A stretch of DNA of 64,000 nucleotides from Phaeocystidibacter sp965659725 (GCA_965659725.1 CBFHXG010000002.1:1-64000); one strand, 5' to 3'; positions 50,951 to 59,818 are shown, numbered from the stretch's first letter. Numbers and translations: made by a program. The notes: generated by a model not told the origin, from the letters alone.

Positions 50951-51525
50951 CACAAAGTGAATTTGCTCAGCAGCTAGAGATCCAGCGCTTGAAATTGATG
51001 AAAACTGTTGAGGAGACCTTCTACTTCATGGAGGCGGAGGAACTCAATGTGAAGCCTGATAAGAATTCTTGGAGCATTTTACAGTGTTTCGACCACATCA
51101 ATCGTGCAAATGGCACTTACCTCAAGGCATTTGAGAAGAGGCTTGATAGATATTCAGGGCCTTCCCATGCGACGGACAAATACAGGATGGGCGTTATGGG
51201 CAAGTTCATGACACGCTCTATGACGCCGAAGGAAGGTAAGATCCGATGGAAGATGAAGACCTTCCAGAAACTGAAGCCTTTGAATGAGCAATATCCTGAG
51301 GCTCGCTTGATGGAACAAGTTGTATTCGAGGACTTTCAAGGCGATATGGAGCGCCTAAGAGTGGTTTTAGAAAAGTCGCCCGACCTACCATGGCATGATC
51401 AACGGATATCATCGGCACTGGGATCGATGGTCAAATTCAAGTTTGGAGATGCCATGGCATTCGTACTTGCTCATACCCAGCGACATATACAACAAGCGAC
51501 CAACGTAAAAGACACGTTTATCTAA
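50947..51525 (+). CDS. DinB-superfamily protein
   Basis: A 192-residue four-helix-bundle protein of the DinB/YfiT-like class. Visible family parts are VKPDKNSWSILQCFDHINRA with the first metal-type His, and the C-terminal LAHTQRHIQQAT with the other His pair. Members are often metal-dependent thiol transferases or of unknown function. Its start overlaps the mfd stop (ATGA). Despite the name there is no evidence of a role in DNA repair. Confidence 0.8.
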   Translation: MTQSEFAQQLEIQRLKLMKTVEETFYFMEAEELNVKPDKNSWSILQCFDHINRANGTYLKAFEKRLDRYSGPSHATDKYRMGVMGKFMTRSMTPKEGKIRWKMKTFQKLKPLNEQYPEARLMEQVVFEDFQGDMERLRVVLEKSPDLPWHDQRISSALGSMVKFKFGDAMAFVLAHTQRHIQQATNVKDTFI

Positions 51526-51552
51526 TTGCTTGAACAAACGGCACAGGATAGC

Positions 51553-51560
51553 TACCTTAG
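51553..51560 (+). promoter_or_regulatory. Weak -7-like element before ABC operon
   Basis: TACCTTAG resembles TAnnTTTG with one mismatch and ends 21 nt before the ABC ATP-binding gene. Confidence 0.35.
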
Positions 51561-51580
51561 GAGCTTAACCTAAGAAACAC

Positions 51581-52510
51581 ATGGATTCGCATTTAGAAGC
51601 GATTGAAATCAACAAATCCTACGAAGGTCACCAAGCACTAACCGATCTTTCCCTTCAAATCCCGAGAGGAAGTATTTTCGGACTTTTAGGTCCGAATGGT
51701 GCGGGAAAGACCAGCTTCATTAGGATCATCAATCAGATCACGGCACCCGATTCTGGACAACTGCTCCTGAATGGGAAGCCTATTTCTCCCAATGATATCG
51801 CCAAGATCGGGTACTTACCTGAAGAGCGCGGCTTGTATAAGAAAATGACGGTAGGCGAGCAGGCCATGTACCTCTGCCGACTAAAGGGTCTGTCCAGTTC
51901 CGAGGCCAAGTCAAAACTCATCGAATGGTTCAAGCGCTTCGAGATCGAATCTTGGTGGAACAAGAAGATCGAAGAGTTGAGCAAGGGCATGGCCCAAAAG
52001 GTTCAATTCATTGTTACCGTTCTTCACAACCCTGAGCTGCTCATTTTTGATGAACCATTCACGGGCTTTGATCCTATCAATACCGAATTGATTAAATCGG
52101 AGATAAGACGTCTCAATAAAGAAGGGGCAACGATCATCTTCTCTACACACCGTATGGAAAGTGTAGAAGAGATATGCGACCATATTGCGCTGATCAACCG
52201 TTCCAAGAAGATCCTTGAAGGACCACTTAAACAAGTGAGAAATGACTATCGCACCAACACCTTCAAGATCGCTTATGTGGGCAATTCCGATCAAGTGAAA
52301 TCCGCGATCAGTGAGCAATTCGAACTGGTAGACGACCACGATTGGCAGGACCATAGAGAGGCTACCGTTCGCCTTCCTGAGGGCGCTAAGCCAAATGCGT
52401 TGCTGGAAGCCTTACTTCCTATTGCCACCATCGATCATTTCGAAGAAGTTATCCCCAGCGTGAATGATATTTTCATCCGCATGGTTCAAAATGGAAACAG
52501 CCATGAATAA
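51581..52510 (+). CDS. ABC transporter ATP-binding protein (NatA-like)
   Basis: A 309-residue ATPase. Walker A is GPNGAGKTS at 37-45, the signature is LSKGMAQKVQ, Walker B is LLIFDEPFTGFD, and the His switch is IIFSTHRMES. About 80 C-terminal residues form the DUF4162-type extension found in NatA-like exporters. It pairs with the permease gene that starts 8 bp before its stop. Similar pairs export sodium or other toxic compounds; the substrate here is unknown. Confidence 0.93.
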   Translation: MDSHLEAIEINKSYEGHQALTDLSLQIPRGSIFGLLGPNGAGKTSFIRIINQITAPDSGQLLLNGKPISPNDIAKIGYLPEERGLYKKMTVGEQAMYLCRLKGLSSSEAKSKLIEWFKRFEIESWWNKKIEELSKGMAQKVQFIVTVLHNPELLIFDEPFTGFDPINTELIKSEIRRLNKEGATIIFSTHRMESVEEICDHIALINRSKKILEGPLKQVRNDYRTNTFKIAYVGNSDQVKSAISEQFELVDDHDWQDHREATVRLPEGAKPNALLEALLPIATIDHFEEVIPSVNDIFIRMVQNGNSHE

Positions 52511-53807
52511 GACATTATTGATCATTCGGAGAGAATTCCTATCGCGAGTAAAGAAGCGTACCTTCTTGGTCATGACCATCCTCGGCCCCATCCTATTTGG
52601 TGGGTTGATGATCGCCCCAGCCTTGATCGCCAACATTCCGGATGGGCCAAAGAAGATCCTTGTGCTGGATGAGAGCACACTGCTATTGGGTGCTGAAGGA
52701 GATGCGGATCATCAACTATCCTTCCTAGACCCTGGTGAATTCAAGCTTGAAGAAGCCTTGGAAATGGTGGATGGTCAGGATGAATTCGATGCTGTGTTCC
52801 ACATTCCGCTGAGTCCATCGGGCGACCCCGACTTTTGGAAGCGAAATGCCGCTTTGTATGGCAAGGAAGATATTTCGTTGAGCTTAGAGAACTATTCTAC
52901 CAAACTCTTGGAGGAAGCGATACTTGAACATAAGCTCTTAGCAGAAAACGTGAATCCTGAGATCGTTGCGAATGCGCGTACCAATGTGACATTGAAGACC
53001 TTCAATCTATCGGAAAGTAGAGAGCAAGAATCGGCTACAGAGGTCAAGATCATCGTAGGATACGGATTGGGATTCTTCATTTACATCTTCGTATTCCTAT
53101 ACTCTGCACAGATCATGCGTGGCGTGATCGAAGAGAAGACGAATCGCATTGTAGAGGTGCTTATTTCATCGGTTAAGCCATTCCAATTGATGACAGGCAA
53201 GATCTTCGGGATTGGTGCGGTTGGTGTTCTTCAATTCGCCATTTGGGTGATCTTAAGTGTCGTGATCTTCCAAGTGACGAGCGGCATCTTTATGGACGAT
53301 ATGATGGACCCAGAAAAGATCGCTGCGGGAGTGGAAACGAGCAATACAGGTATGAAGATCTTCGACCAGATCAGCAGCTTACCTATTCCTCTGATACTCG
53401 GATCATTCCTATTCTTCTTCATTGGAGGATACTTGCTATACGGTGCACTCTTCGCGGCTATTGGTTCGGCGGTAGACTCAGAAACGGATTCACAGCAATT
53501 CATGGTTCCTATTGCCATTCCACTGATCTTGGGCTTGATCGTTAGCTCAAATGTGATAGAGAACCCTCACTCAGATCTAGCCTTCTGGTTCTCGATCATT
53601 CCATTCACCTCTCCTATCGTGATGATGGTTCGATTGCCATTTGACGTTCCGATGTGGCAACTCATATTGAGCATGGCTATGATGGTGATAGGGTTCCTAC
53701 TTACAACCGGCCTGGCGGCAAGAATCTACAGAGTTGGTATCTTGATGTACGGCAAAAAGCCAACGTACAAGGAGATATGGAAATGGATAAGACATAATCC
53801 GTCATGA
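52503..53807 (+). CDS. ABC transporter permease (NatB/ABC-2 type)
   Basis: A 434-residue membrane subunit. The start at 52503 gives MNKTLLIIRREFLSRVKKRT, the usual ABC-2 N-terminus, with a membrane helix at about 22-42. A large extracytoplasmic domain (about 45-185) follows. Then come at least five helices, including GYGLGFFIYIFVFLYSAQIM followed by RGVIEEKTNRIVEVLISSVK, the conserved cytoplasmic loop, and QFMVPIAIPLILGLIVSSNV. It is translationally coupled to the ATPase upstream and to the MscS gene downstream. Confidence 0.9.
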   Translation: MNKTLLIIRREFLSRVKKRTFLVMTILGPILFGGLMIAPALIANIPDGPKKILVLDESTLLLGAEGDADHQLSFLDPGEFKLEEALEMVDGQDEFDAVFHIPLSPSGDPDFWKRNAALYGKEDISLSLENYSTKLLEEAILEHKLLAENVNPEIVANARTNVTLKTFNLSESREQESATEVKIIVGYGLGFFIYIFVFLYSAQIMRGVIEEKTNRIVEVLISSVKPFQLMTGKIFGIGAVGVLQFAIWVILSVVIFQVTSGIFMDDMMDPEKIAAGVETSNTGMKIFDQISSLPIPLILGSFLFFFIGGYLLYGALFAAIGSAVDSETDSQQFMVPIAIPLILGLIVSSNVIENPHSDLAFWFSIIPFTSPIVMMVRLPFDVPMWQLILSMAMMVIGFLLTTGLAARIYRVGILMYGKKPTYKEIWKWIRHNPS

Positions 53808-54691
53808 ACGATTGGTTGCAAAACATACTGAGTTACGAGTTCTTTCACTTCACGATCTCTGAGAAGGAGTTCTCTTTGAGTGTATTGGATGTATTCATCA
53901 TCCTCTTCGTACTCATCCTTACTCGAGCGCTCATTTGGTTGATCAAAAGGGCGCTCAATCAGAGGGTAAAGCACAACAAGCTCGACCAGGGTAAGGCGTA
54001 TGCTATCACACAGATCTTGACCTATCTGTTCTGGACCTTCGCCATCGTTTATCTACTCGACTTCGTTGGGGTGGAGATCACTCCTCTCCTACTCGGTTCC
54101 ACTGCGCTATTCGTGGGTTTGGGTCTTGGTTTACAGGACACCTTCCGCGACTTCGTATCTGGATTTATCATCCTAATGGAACGCACGGTTACGGTGGGCG
54201 ACATCGTTGAGGTGGATGGCGTGATAGGCAAGGTACTGGAGGTTGGTTTACGTACCACTTTGGTTCAAACCAGGGATGACATCTATCTCATCATTCCCAA
54301 CCAAAAGCTCACGAACCAAAATGTCATCAATTGGAGCCAGAGTAAGCGCGTAACCCGATTCAATGTGGAGGTAGGTGTTGCGTATGGCTCCGACACGTCT
54401 AAGGTAAAGGAACTCTTGCTAGAGGCGGTCAAAGAACATCCAATGGTATCTAAAGAGCCGCAGCCATTGGTTCACTTCCGAAACTTTGGGAATAGCTCCT
54501 TGGATTTCCAAGTTCACTTCTACAGTAGCAATCTATTCCGGATCGAAACGGTAAAAAGTGAGATCCGATTTTCAATAGATCAAAAATTCAGGGACAATGG
54601 TGTAACTATACCTTTCCCACAACGCGACCTATGGGTCAAACAATGGCCTGGAAACCCTGCCGAAGGTGGGTCTAAAAAAGAAGATGAATAA
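53804..54691 (+). CDS. MscS-family mechanosensitive channel
   Basis: A 295-residue small-conductance mechanosensitive channel. Three or so N-terminal helices end in the pore-lining TM3, GLGLGLQDTFRDFVSGFIIL, with the Gly/Ala packing pattern. The cytoplasmic beta domain has VGDIVEVDGVIGKVLEVGLR and LIIPNQKLTNQNVINWS, followed by the C-terminal alpha/beta part. It releases solutes on hypo-osmotic shock. The start overlaps the permease stop (ATGA) and the stop overlaps the Ppx/GppA start (TAATG). Confidence 0.93.
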   Translation: MNDWLQNILSYEFFHFTISEKEFSLSVLDVFIILFVLILTRALIWLIKRALNQRVKHNKLDQGKAYAITQILTYLFWTFAIVYLLDFVGVEITPLLLGSTALFVGLGLGLQDTFRDFVSGFIILMERTVTVGDIVEVDGVIGKVLEVGLRTTLVQTRDDIYLIIPNQKLTNQNVINWSQSKRVTRFNVEVGVAYGSDTSKVKELLLEAVKEHPMVSKEPQPLVHFRNFGNSSLDFQVHFYSSNLFRIETVKSEIRFSIDQKFRDNGVTIPFPQRDLWVKQWPGNPAEGGSKKEDE

Positions 54692-55608
54692 TGCGAATAG
54701 CGATCATCGACCTAGGAACCAACACATTCAACCTTCTCATACGAGACACAGAAAGTGGGTTAACGGTTTACAACAACAAGATCCCTGTAAAGCTCGGCAG
54801 TAAAGGAATCACGGATGGTAAGATCGCTCCGGATGCCTACGAGCGTGGCCTCGACGCGATAATCGCTCATAAGTCGATGGCCGAAGACTTTCACGCAGAT
54901 ATGATCCTTGCCTTTGCGACGAGCGCTGTGAGAAGCGCATCCAATGGCAAGGAATTCGTGAAGGATGTGTACGAGGCTACCCAGATACAGGTGGAGATCA
55001 TAGATGGAATGCGCGAGGCTGAACTCATTTTTAAGGGAGTTTCGCAGGCATGTGAGATCGGGGATGAACCGGTTTTGATCATGGATATTGGAGGTGGTAG
55101 TACGGAATTCATCTTAGGAAATAAACACGAGGTCTTTTGGGCAAATAGCTACGACCTTGGAGTTACGCGATTGCTCGATCTATTTCAGCCTAGCAATCCT
55201 ATCAAGCCTGAGCAAGCCACGTCGGTAAGACAACATGTGAGATCTCACCTAGGGGATCTTCTTGAGGCGTATAGAGAACATCCAGCCACGATGTTGATCG
55301 GATCTTCGGGCTCGTTTGACACACTTTATGATGTACTGGCCTTGCGCCATGGTCGACCACCACTTCAAGGCGGACAAATTAGTGGTAGCTTCGATCGGGG
55401 AGAGCTTTCATTGCTAATCAATGACCTTATTGCAGCCACAGTAGAACAGCGATTGAAAATGCCAGGGATGTTAGAAATGCGAGCAGAGATGATCCACCTA
55501 TCGGGCATCCAGATCGCTTTGGTACTGGATTTGCTCAACATCGAGCGAATCCGACTATCAACCTATTCATTAAAAGAAGGCGTATACGCCGAAAGAATCA
55601 AGAAATAA
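54691..55608 (+). CDS. Ppx/GppA-family exopolyphosphatase
   Basis: A 305-residue protein of the ASKHA fold. The phosphate-1 motif is IDLGTNTFNLLI, later motifs are ATSAVRSASNG and VLIMDIGGGSTEFILG, and AMLIGSSGSFDT-like ATMLIGSSGSFDT. It should hydrolyse polyphosphate or guanosine pentaphosphate. It has only the two catalytic domains (about 300 aa), without the C-terminal HD part of E. coli Ppx (over 500 aa). It lies between the MscS and response-regulator genes, with one-base separation from the latter. Confidence 0.9.
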   Translation: MRIAIIDLGTNTFNLLIRDTESGLTVYNNKIPVKLGSKGITDGKIAPDAYERGLDAIIAHKSMAEDFHADMILAFATSAVRSASNGKEFVKDVYEATQIQVEIIDGMREAELIFKGVSQACEIGDEPVLIMDIGGGSTEFILGNKHEVFWANSYDLGVTRLLDLFQPSNPIKPEQATSVRQHVRSHLGDLLEAYREHPATMLIGSSGSFDTLYDVLALRHGRPPLQGGQISGSFDRGELSLLINDLIAATVEQRLKMPGMLEMRAEMIHLSGIQIALVLDLLNIERIRLSTYSLKEGVYAERIKK

Positions 55609-55609
55609 G

Positions 55610-56773
55610 ATGGCCAAGATCCTGATCATAGAAGACGAAGAAGCAATTCGCAGAGTACTTCGCAACATCCTCAGTGAGGAAAGCAAAGACCTTCAAGTAG
55701 ACGATGCTGAAAATGGAAAGGTGGGACTGGATAAGATGGCCAAGGATAGCTATGACCTGGTCTTGTGCGACATCAAAATGCCCGGAATGGATGGCATAGA
55801 GGTGTTGGATAATATTGTCAAAGACCATCCCGACACAGCCGTTGTTATGATCTCTGGTCACGGCGACATTGAAACCGCCGTTGATTGCATCAAGAAGGGT
55901 GCATATGACTTCATTTCCAAGCCACCAGATCTCAACCGCCTATTGAATACAGTGCGCAATGCCCTCGACAGGAAAGAGCTGGCCACTACGGTAAAGGTCC
56001 TCAAGAAAAAGGTGAGCAAGAAATACGAGATGATCGGTAGTTCCGATGCCTTGAATGAGGTTCGTGAAATGATCGAGAAGGTAGCTCCAACTGAGGCAAG
56101 GGTTCTTGTGATGGGACCTAATGGATCGGGGAAAGAACTCGTGGCGCATCACGTCCACGAAAAGAGTGAGCGCAGTAAATCTCCATTGATCGAAGTTAAC
56201 TGTGCGGCTATCCCGGCTGAATTGATCGAATCAGAACTCTTCGGACATAAGAAGGGTGCATTTACATCGGCGGTGAAAGATCGCAAGGGTAAATTCGAAC
56301 TTGCCAATGGGGGAACACTCTTCCTCGATGAAGTGGGTGACATGAGTTTATCTGCGCAAGCCAAGGTGCTGAGAGCCCTGCAGGAGAACAAGATCACTCC
56401 GGTTGGTGGGGATAAAGAGATCAAGGTGGATGTGCGCGTGATAGCGGCCACGAACAAAGACCTGCAGAAGGAGATCGAGCAAGGTAAATTCAGGGAAGAC
56501 CTCTACCACAGGCTTGGGGTTATCGTGATCCGCGTACCGGGCTTGAACGACAGAAAAGAAGACATTCCTGAGTTGGCCGATCACTTCGGTAAGAAAGTTA
56601 GCGAAGAACAAGGAATTGCTCCTAAGAGGATCACTAATGAAGCCATCAAGGCATTGCAAAACTTCGATTGGTCGGGGAATATCCGCGAATTCAGGAACGT
56701 AATGGAGCGTTTGTATATCTTGGGTGGTAAGGAGATTGCCGTTGAAGATGTAGAACGATTTGCTAGAAAATAA
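55610..56773 (+). CDS. Sigma-54-dependent NtrC-type response regulator lacking a DNA-binding domain
   Basis: A 387-residue protein. The receiver domain (1-120) has the acidic pair IEDEE and phospho-acceptor Asp54 in LVLCDIKMPGMDG. The AAA+ domain (about 140-370) has Walker A GPNGSGKE at 169-176, the sigma-54 loop GAFTSA at 216-221 (Ser replaces the usual Gly), and GGTLFLDEVGDMSL. The protein ends about 25 residues after WSGNIREFRNVMERLY, so the Fis-type helix-turn-helix is absent. It would activate sigma-54 polymerase from solution, like FlgR or CtcC. The cognate kinase is not adjacent. A 1-bp gap separates it from the Ppx/GppA gene. Confidence 0.92.
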   Translation: MAKILIIEDEEAIRRVLRNILSEESKDLQVDDAENGKVGLDKMAKDSYDLVLCDIKMPGMDGIEVLDNIVKDHPDTAVVMISGHGDIETAVDCIKKGAYDFISKPPDLNRLLNTVRNALDRKELATTVKVLKKKVSKKYEMIGSSDALNEVREMIEKVAPTEARVLVMGPNGSGKELVAHHVHEKSERSKSPLIEVNCAAIPAELIESELFGHKKGAFTSAVKDRKGKFELANGGTLFLDEVGDMSLSAQAKVLRALQENKITPVGGDKEIKVDVRVIAATNKDLQKEIEQGKFREDLYHRLGVIVIRVPGLNDRKEDIPELADHFGKKVSEEQGIAPKRITNEAIKALQNFDWSGNIREFRNVMERLYILGGKEIAVEDVERFARK

Positions 56774-56895
56774 GAGAAGGCCTTAACACTGAGCGTGAGC
56801 AAATTGCAGCAGAAAATCTGAATATGACCTCCCACTCGTTACCGATTGTGGAGTTTAGGTGCTATATTCGGAAGAATGTTTAATTAATTTTTCTT

Positions 56896-57540
56896 ATGAA
56901 AAAATCTATCTTCGCAGCAGCTGCGCTAGTAGGAATCAGTTTTTCTGCAAACGCTCAGTGGGACCAAGGCGCTATACAAGCGACTGGAGGTCTGGGATTC
57001 AGCAGCGTTGGTTCTTCGAATGATTTCGATGGCACTACAACAGAGCTCACCAATGGATCTCAGTACAACATCAGTCTCTCTGGAGGCTACTTCATTATGG
57101 ACAACCTCAGCGTGAACTTGGGTTTGGGTTATGGTGGACAGTCATTGACCAACGAGATAGCAGAAACGGAAGTGTCTCAAGGCATTTTCTCTGTAAGCCT
57201 TGATGGTCGTTATTACATGCCTTATACAGATCAATTCTCCATGTATGGATTTGTTGGTTTTGGTTTTGGAACTGGCACGATGACGGATGTTGACCTGGCC
57301 GCTGACACGGAAACTGAAACAGGACTTGGAGCATTCAACGCGGGTCTTGGTGTTGGTCTTACTTACTTTGTAACAGACAATATCTTCCTAGACGCGAACT
57401 ATGGCTTCTTGGGATATCAGTCCACTTCTATGACCACTGATCCTGGTGGTGACTTTGAATCAACGGACACGAATTCCAGCTTTGGATTGAACTTAGATCT
57501 AACGGCAGTTGCATTTGGCGTGGGTATCTTGATCAACTAA
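56896..57540 (+). CDS. Outer-membrane beta-barrel protein (porin-like)
   Basis: A 214-residue OmpA/OmpX-like eight-strand barrel candidate. The signal peptide is SIFAAAALVGISFSANA/Q. The mature chain alternates Gly-aromatic strands: GALGFSSVG-like GGLGFSSVGSS, YNISLSGGYFIMDNLSVNLG, FSVSLDGRYYMPYTDQFSMY, GVGLTYFVTDNIFLDANYGF, and ends VAFGVGILIN. Ligand unknown. It has its own terminator and a possible -7 TATATTCG at 56863-56870 with TTG 17 bp upstream. Confidence 0.82.
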   Translation: MKKSIFAAAALVGISFSANAQWDQGAIQATGGLGFSSVGSSNDFDGTTTELTNGSQYNISLSGGYFIMDNLSVNLGLGYGGQSLTNEIAETEVSQGIFSVSLDGRYYMPYTDQFSMYGFVGFGFGTGTMTDVDLAADTETETGLGAFNAGLGVGLTYFVTDNIFLDANYGFLGYQSTSMTTDPGGDFESTDTNSSFGLNLDLTAVAFGVGILIN

Positions 57541-57561
57541 GCTTCATTTATTTGAAATAGA

Positions 57562-57595
57562 AGCCGTCTCGTAAAGAACGAGGCGGCTTTTTTTT
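57562..57595 (+). terminator. Rho-independent terminator after the barrel gene
   Basis: AGCCGTCTCGT (57562-57572) pairs with ACGAGGCGGCT (57578-57588), one G-U pair, 5-nt loop, followed by eight T residues. Confidence 0.92.
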
Positions 57596-57630
57596 ATGGG
57601 CTAATGTCCATCCGTATAACTTGAAATACA

Positions 57631-57638
57631 TAATTTTG
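57631..57638 (+). promoter_or_regulatory. -7 promoter element of the 75-aa protein gene
   Basis: TAATTTTG fits TAnnTTTG and ends 21 nt before the ATG at 57659. Confidence 0.5.
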
Positions 57639-57658
57639 CGCGCATAATCATTGAAACC

Positions 57659-57886
57659 ATGGTGCCTCAATTCCTCATTGGCGACAACACCGATCATCCG
57701 GAAGCCGTATTTATCATTCACACAGAATTCCCAAGATTCATCTTGAATTTGGAGAATGACGAAGTGGAGTGGTTTGACGACATCTCTGGAGAGAACAAGG
57801 AAGACGTTACCGATGAGGTCAGCAAGCTGATCGAAGAAGCTGAAGCATTCTACCAGCGGGAGGTAGATCGCTATGAACAGCAATAA
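57659..57886 (+). CDS. Small acidic conserved-type protein (75 aa)
   Basis: A 75-residue, strongly acidic soluble protein with no signal peptide or membrane segment. The N-terminal half looks beta-rich (AVFIIHTEFPRFILNLENDE) and the C-terminal half is one amphipathic helix (EVSKLIEEAEAFYQREVDRY). I believe similar short proteins occur widely in Flavobacteria, but I know no function. It has its own -7 element and a strong terminator 30 bp after the stop, so it is an independent small transcript just before the MATE gene. Confidence 0.7.
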   Translation: MVPQFLIGDNTDHPEAVFIIHTEFPRFILNLENDEVEWFDDISGENKEDVTDEVSKLIEEAEAFYQREVDRYEQQ

Positions 57887-57915
57887 TGAAATTGAGTACA
57901 ACCATATACTATATA

Positions 57916-57943
57916 TCCCCCGCAATGACGGGGGATTTTTTTT
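57916..57943 (+). terminator. Terminator immediately upstream of the MATE start codon
   Basis: TCCCCCG (57916-57922) pairs with CGGGGGA (57929-57935) around a 6-nt loop, followed by eight T residues. The T-run ends only 4 nt before the MATE ATG at 57948. It ends the small upstream gene, but would also block read-through into MATE. Confidence 0.88.
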
Positions 57944-57947
57944 GACT

Positions 57948-59291
57948 ATGCTAAAAGCACCTAAATCAGAATACAAGAAAAGCGCGTTGCTTGCGTATCC
58001 GGTGATGATAGGATCACTCGGACAAATACTGGTGGGAGTGGCCGACAGTTTCATGGTGGGGAAACTAGGAGCCATTCCACTTGCAGCTATATCCTATGCC
58101 AATAGTCTACTTGCTATTCCCCTCGTATTCGGGATCGGAGTAGCCTATGGCCTCACACCATTGGTGGCTAATGCAGATGGCGCGGATGACATACGAAAGG
58201 CAGCACGTCTGTTCAAGAATGGCACCTTCATCAATGTGGTCATTGGGGTGCTCATTGTGGCCTCTCTTTTTGCTATCAGGCCGTTCATGGATCAACTGGA
58301 TCAAGATCCGGCTGTAGTGGAGGCGGCCATTCCTTACTTCACTGTAGTAGCCCTGAGTTTCTTCCCTTTGCAGATCTTCTTTAACTACAAGCAGTTCACA
58401 GAAGGGTTGAGTGATACCAAGGCAGCCATGCGGTTGAGTTTGGCGTCTAACGTTCTCAACATTTTCCTCAACTGGGTATTCATCTTTGGTAAGCTTGGCT
58501 TTGAACCGATGGGCATGGTTGGTGCCGGTTATGCCACGTTGATCAGTCGTATCGTAATGATGTTCCTTCTCATCATTTGGGTGCACAAGAAGGAGAAATA
58601 TAAGCCGTACATGCGACTCTTCCCGGAAACCAAGTGGAAGTGGAAAGACATGTGGTCGGTATTGGTGATCGGCATACCATCCGGATTGCAATACATCTTC
58701 GAGGTGGGGGCATTTGCATCGGCTTCCATCATTATCGGTACGATAGGTGCGTTGGACCAAGCGGCACACCAGATCGCTATTTCACTAGCCTCGATAAGCT
58801 ACATGGCAGCCTCTGGATTTGGGGCTGCGGCCACCGTTCGTGTAGGTAACCAGTTGGGTAGGCGTGATCTTCCAACACTCAAGATCGCATCCACTACACT
58901 CTTTGAAATGACGGTAATATTTATGGGCCTGACCGGTGTATTCTTCTTGGTGGGAAGGACGGCATTGCCGGCTTTGTTCACGGACGACATCCATGTAATC
59001 ACCATAGCGGCTGAACTGTTGGTTATCACAACCTTCTTCCAGATCAGTGATGGGGTTCAGGTAATGGCGCTTGGTGCGTTACGAGGTATGGGCGACACGA
59101 TCATTCCTACTATAGTAACATTTATCTCGTATTGGATCTTGGCCATCCCTCTAGGGTATGTCCTAGGAAAATTCACTGATCTCGGAGCGTCAGGTGTTTG
59201 GATCGGACTTGCGATCGGCCTCACCATTTCGGCTTTTGCTCAATGGAGAAGATTCAAGAGCAAAGTAGCTAAATTGAATTTTTCAAGTTGA
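57948..59291 (+). CDS. MATE-family efflux transporter
   Basis: A 447-residue multidrug and toxic-compound exporter of the NorM/DinF class with twelve membrane helices. The start at 57948 gives MLKAPKSEYKKSALLAYPVM, the usual lead-in to TM1. The first half has ADSFMVGKLGAIPLAAISYA and GIGVAYGLTPLVANADG. The second half mirrors it with SASIIIGTIGALDQAAHQIA and GFGAAATVRVGNQLGRRDL. Substrates are probably cationic compounds exchanged for sodium or protons. A perfect terminator ends 4 nt before the ATG, and no separate promoter was recognised. Confidence 0.92.
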   Translation: MLKAPKSEYKKSALLAYPVMIGSLGQILVGVADSFMVGKLGAIPLAAISYANSLLAIPLVFGIGVAYGLTPLVANADGADDIRKAARLFKNGTFINVVIGVLIVASLFAIRPFMDQLDQDPAVVEAAIPYFTVVALSFFPLQIFFNYKQFTEGLSDTKAAMRLSLASNVLNIFLNWVFIFGKLGFEPMGMVGAGYATLISRIVMMFLLIIWVHKKEKYKPYMRLFPETKWKWKDMWSVLVIGIPSGLQYIFEVGAFASASIIIGTIGALDQAAHQIAISLASISYMAASGFGAAATVRVGNQLGRRDLPTLKIASTTLFEMTVIFMGLTGVFFLVGRTALPALFTDDIHVITIAAELLVITTFFQISDGVQVMALGALRGMGDTIIPTIVTFISYWILAIPLGYVLGKFTDLGASGVWIGLAIGLTISAFAQWRRFKSKVAKLNFSS

Positions 59292-59365
59292 TAAATCCGA
59301 GTTGACATCCAACAACGTATATGGTGTGGCACGATGATTGGAAAGTGTTCATTATAACTAAAAAG

Positions 59366-59788
59366 ATGTCAAACATGTATGCACTAGCCCTTAAAGCAGA
59401 TCAAAAGCAGAATGAGATCCTAGGATTGCTTAACACATGGTTGAGCGGTATCAAGGAGGGAATGGTAGATCGCGTAGCGTCTTGCTATTCTCGAAACGCC
59501 GCACTTTGGGGCAGCATCACACAGCGCTTGCGTTGCGATGAGCACGGCATCAAACAATACTTTGAAGAGTTCATTCACTCGAACAAGCACGACCTCAACG
59601 TACGCTTTAAGGAGATCAAAATGTCGGAGATAGCCGGCGTACCTGTCCTTACCGGTGTTTACGTCTTCACATGGAAAGATGAAAGTGGCCATAAGATGGC
59701 ACTCCCTACCAGCTACACTTTCGTTCTAAATAAAAGAAATGGACAGTGGAAGATCGAAGATCACCACTCCACTATCTTACCCAACTAG
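59366..59788 (+). CDS. NTF2-like protein (CaMKII-association/SgcJ-type)
   Basis: A 140-residue single NTF2-fold domain. The segment QNEILGLLNTWLSGIKEGMV, then VASCYSRNAALWGSI, YFEEFIHSNKHDLNVRF and the end NGQWKIEDHHSTILPN match bacterial homologues of the CaMKII association domain (SgcJ/EcaC, DUF4440-like). Function unknown; such domains often form dimers or bind small ligands. The start is uncertain: ATGs at 59321, 59366 and 59375 are in frame. A strong terminator follows, so it seems monocistronic. Confidence 0.75.
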   Translation: MSNMYALALKADQKQNEILGLLNTWLSGIKEGMVDRVASCYSRNAALWGSITQRLRCDEHGIKQYFEEFIHSNKHDLNVRFKEIKMSEIAGVPVLTGVYVFTWKDESGHKMALPTSYTFVLNKRNGQWKIEDHHSTILPN

Positions 59789-59818
59789 TTAGTTTCAGAC
59801 TATAATTTGTGTGTTGAG

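Noticed and set aside
50947..51525. DinB-fold gene as DNA polymerase IV
   Set aside because: The 192-residue four-helix protein belongs to the unrelated DinB/YfiT superfamily and has no polymerase motifs.
59321..59365. Upstream start (ATG 59321) for the NTF2-like protein
   Set aside because: The added residues (MVWHDDWKVFIITKK) do not look like part of the domain; the start at 59366 gives a normal single-domain length, although this remains uncertain.
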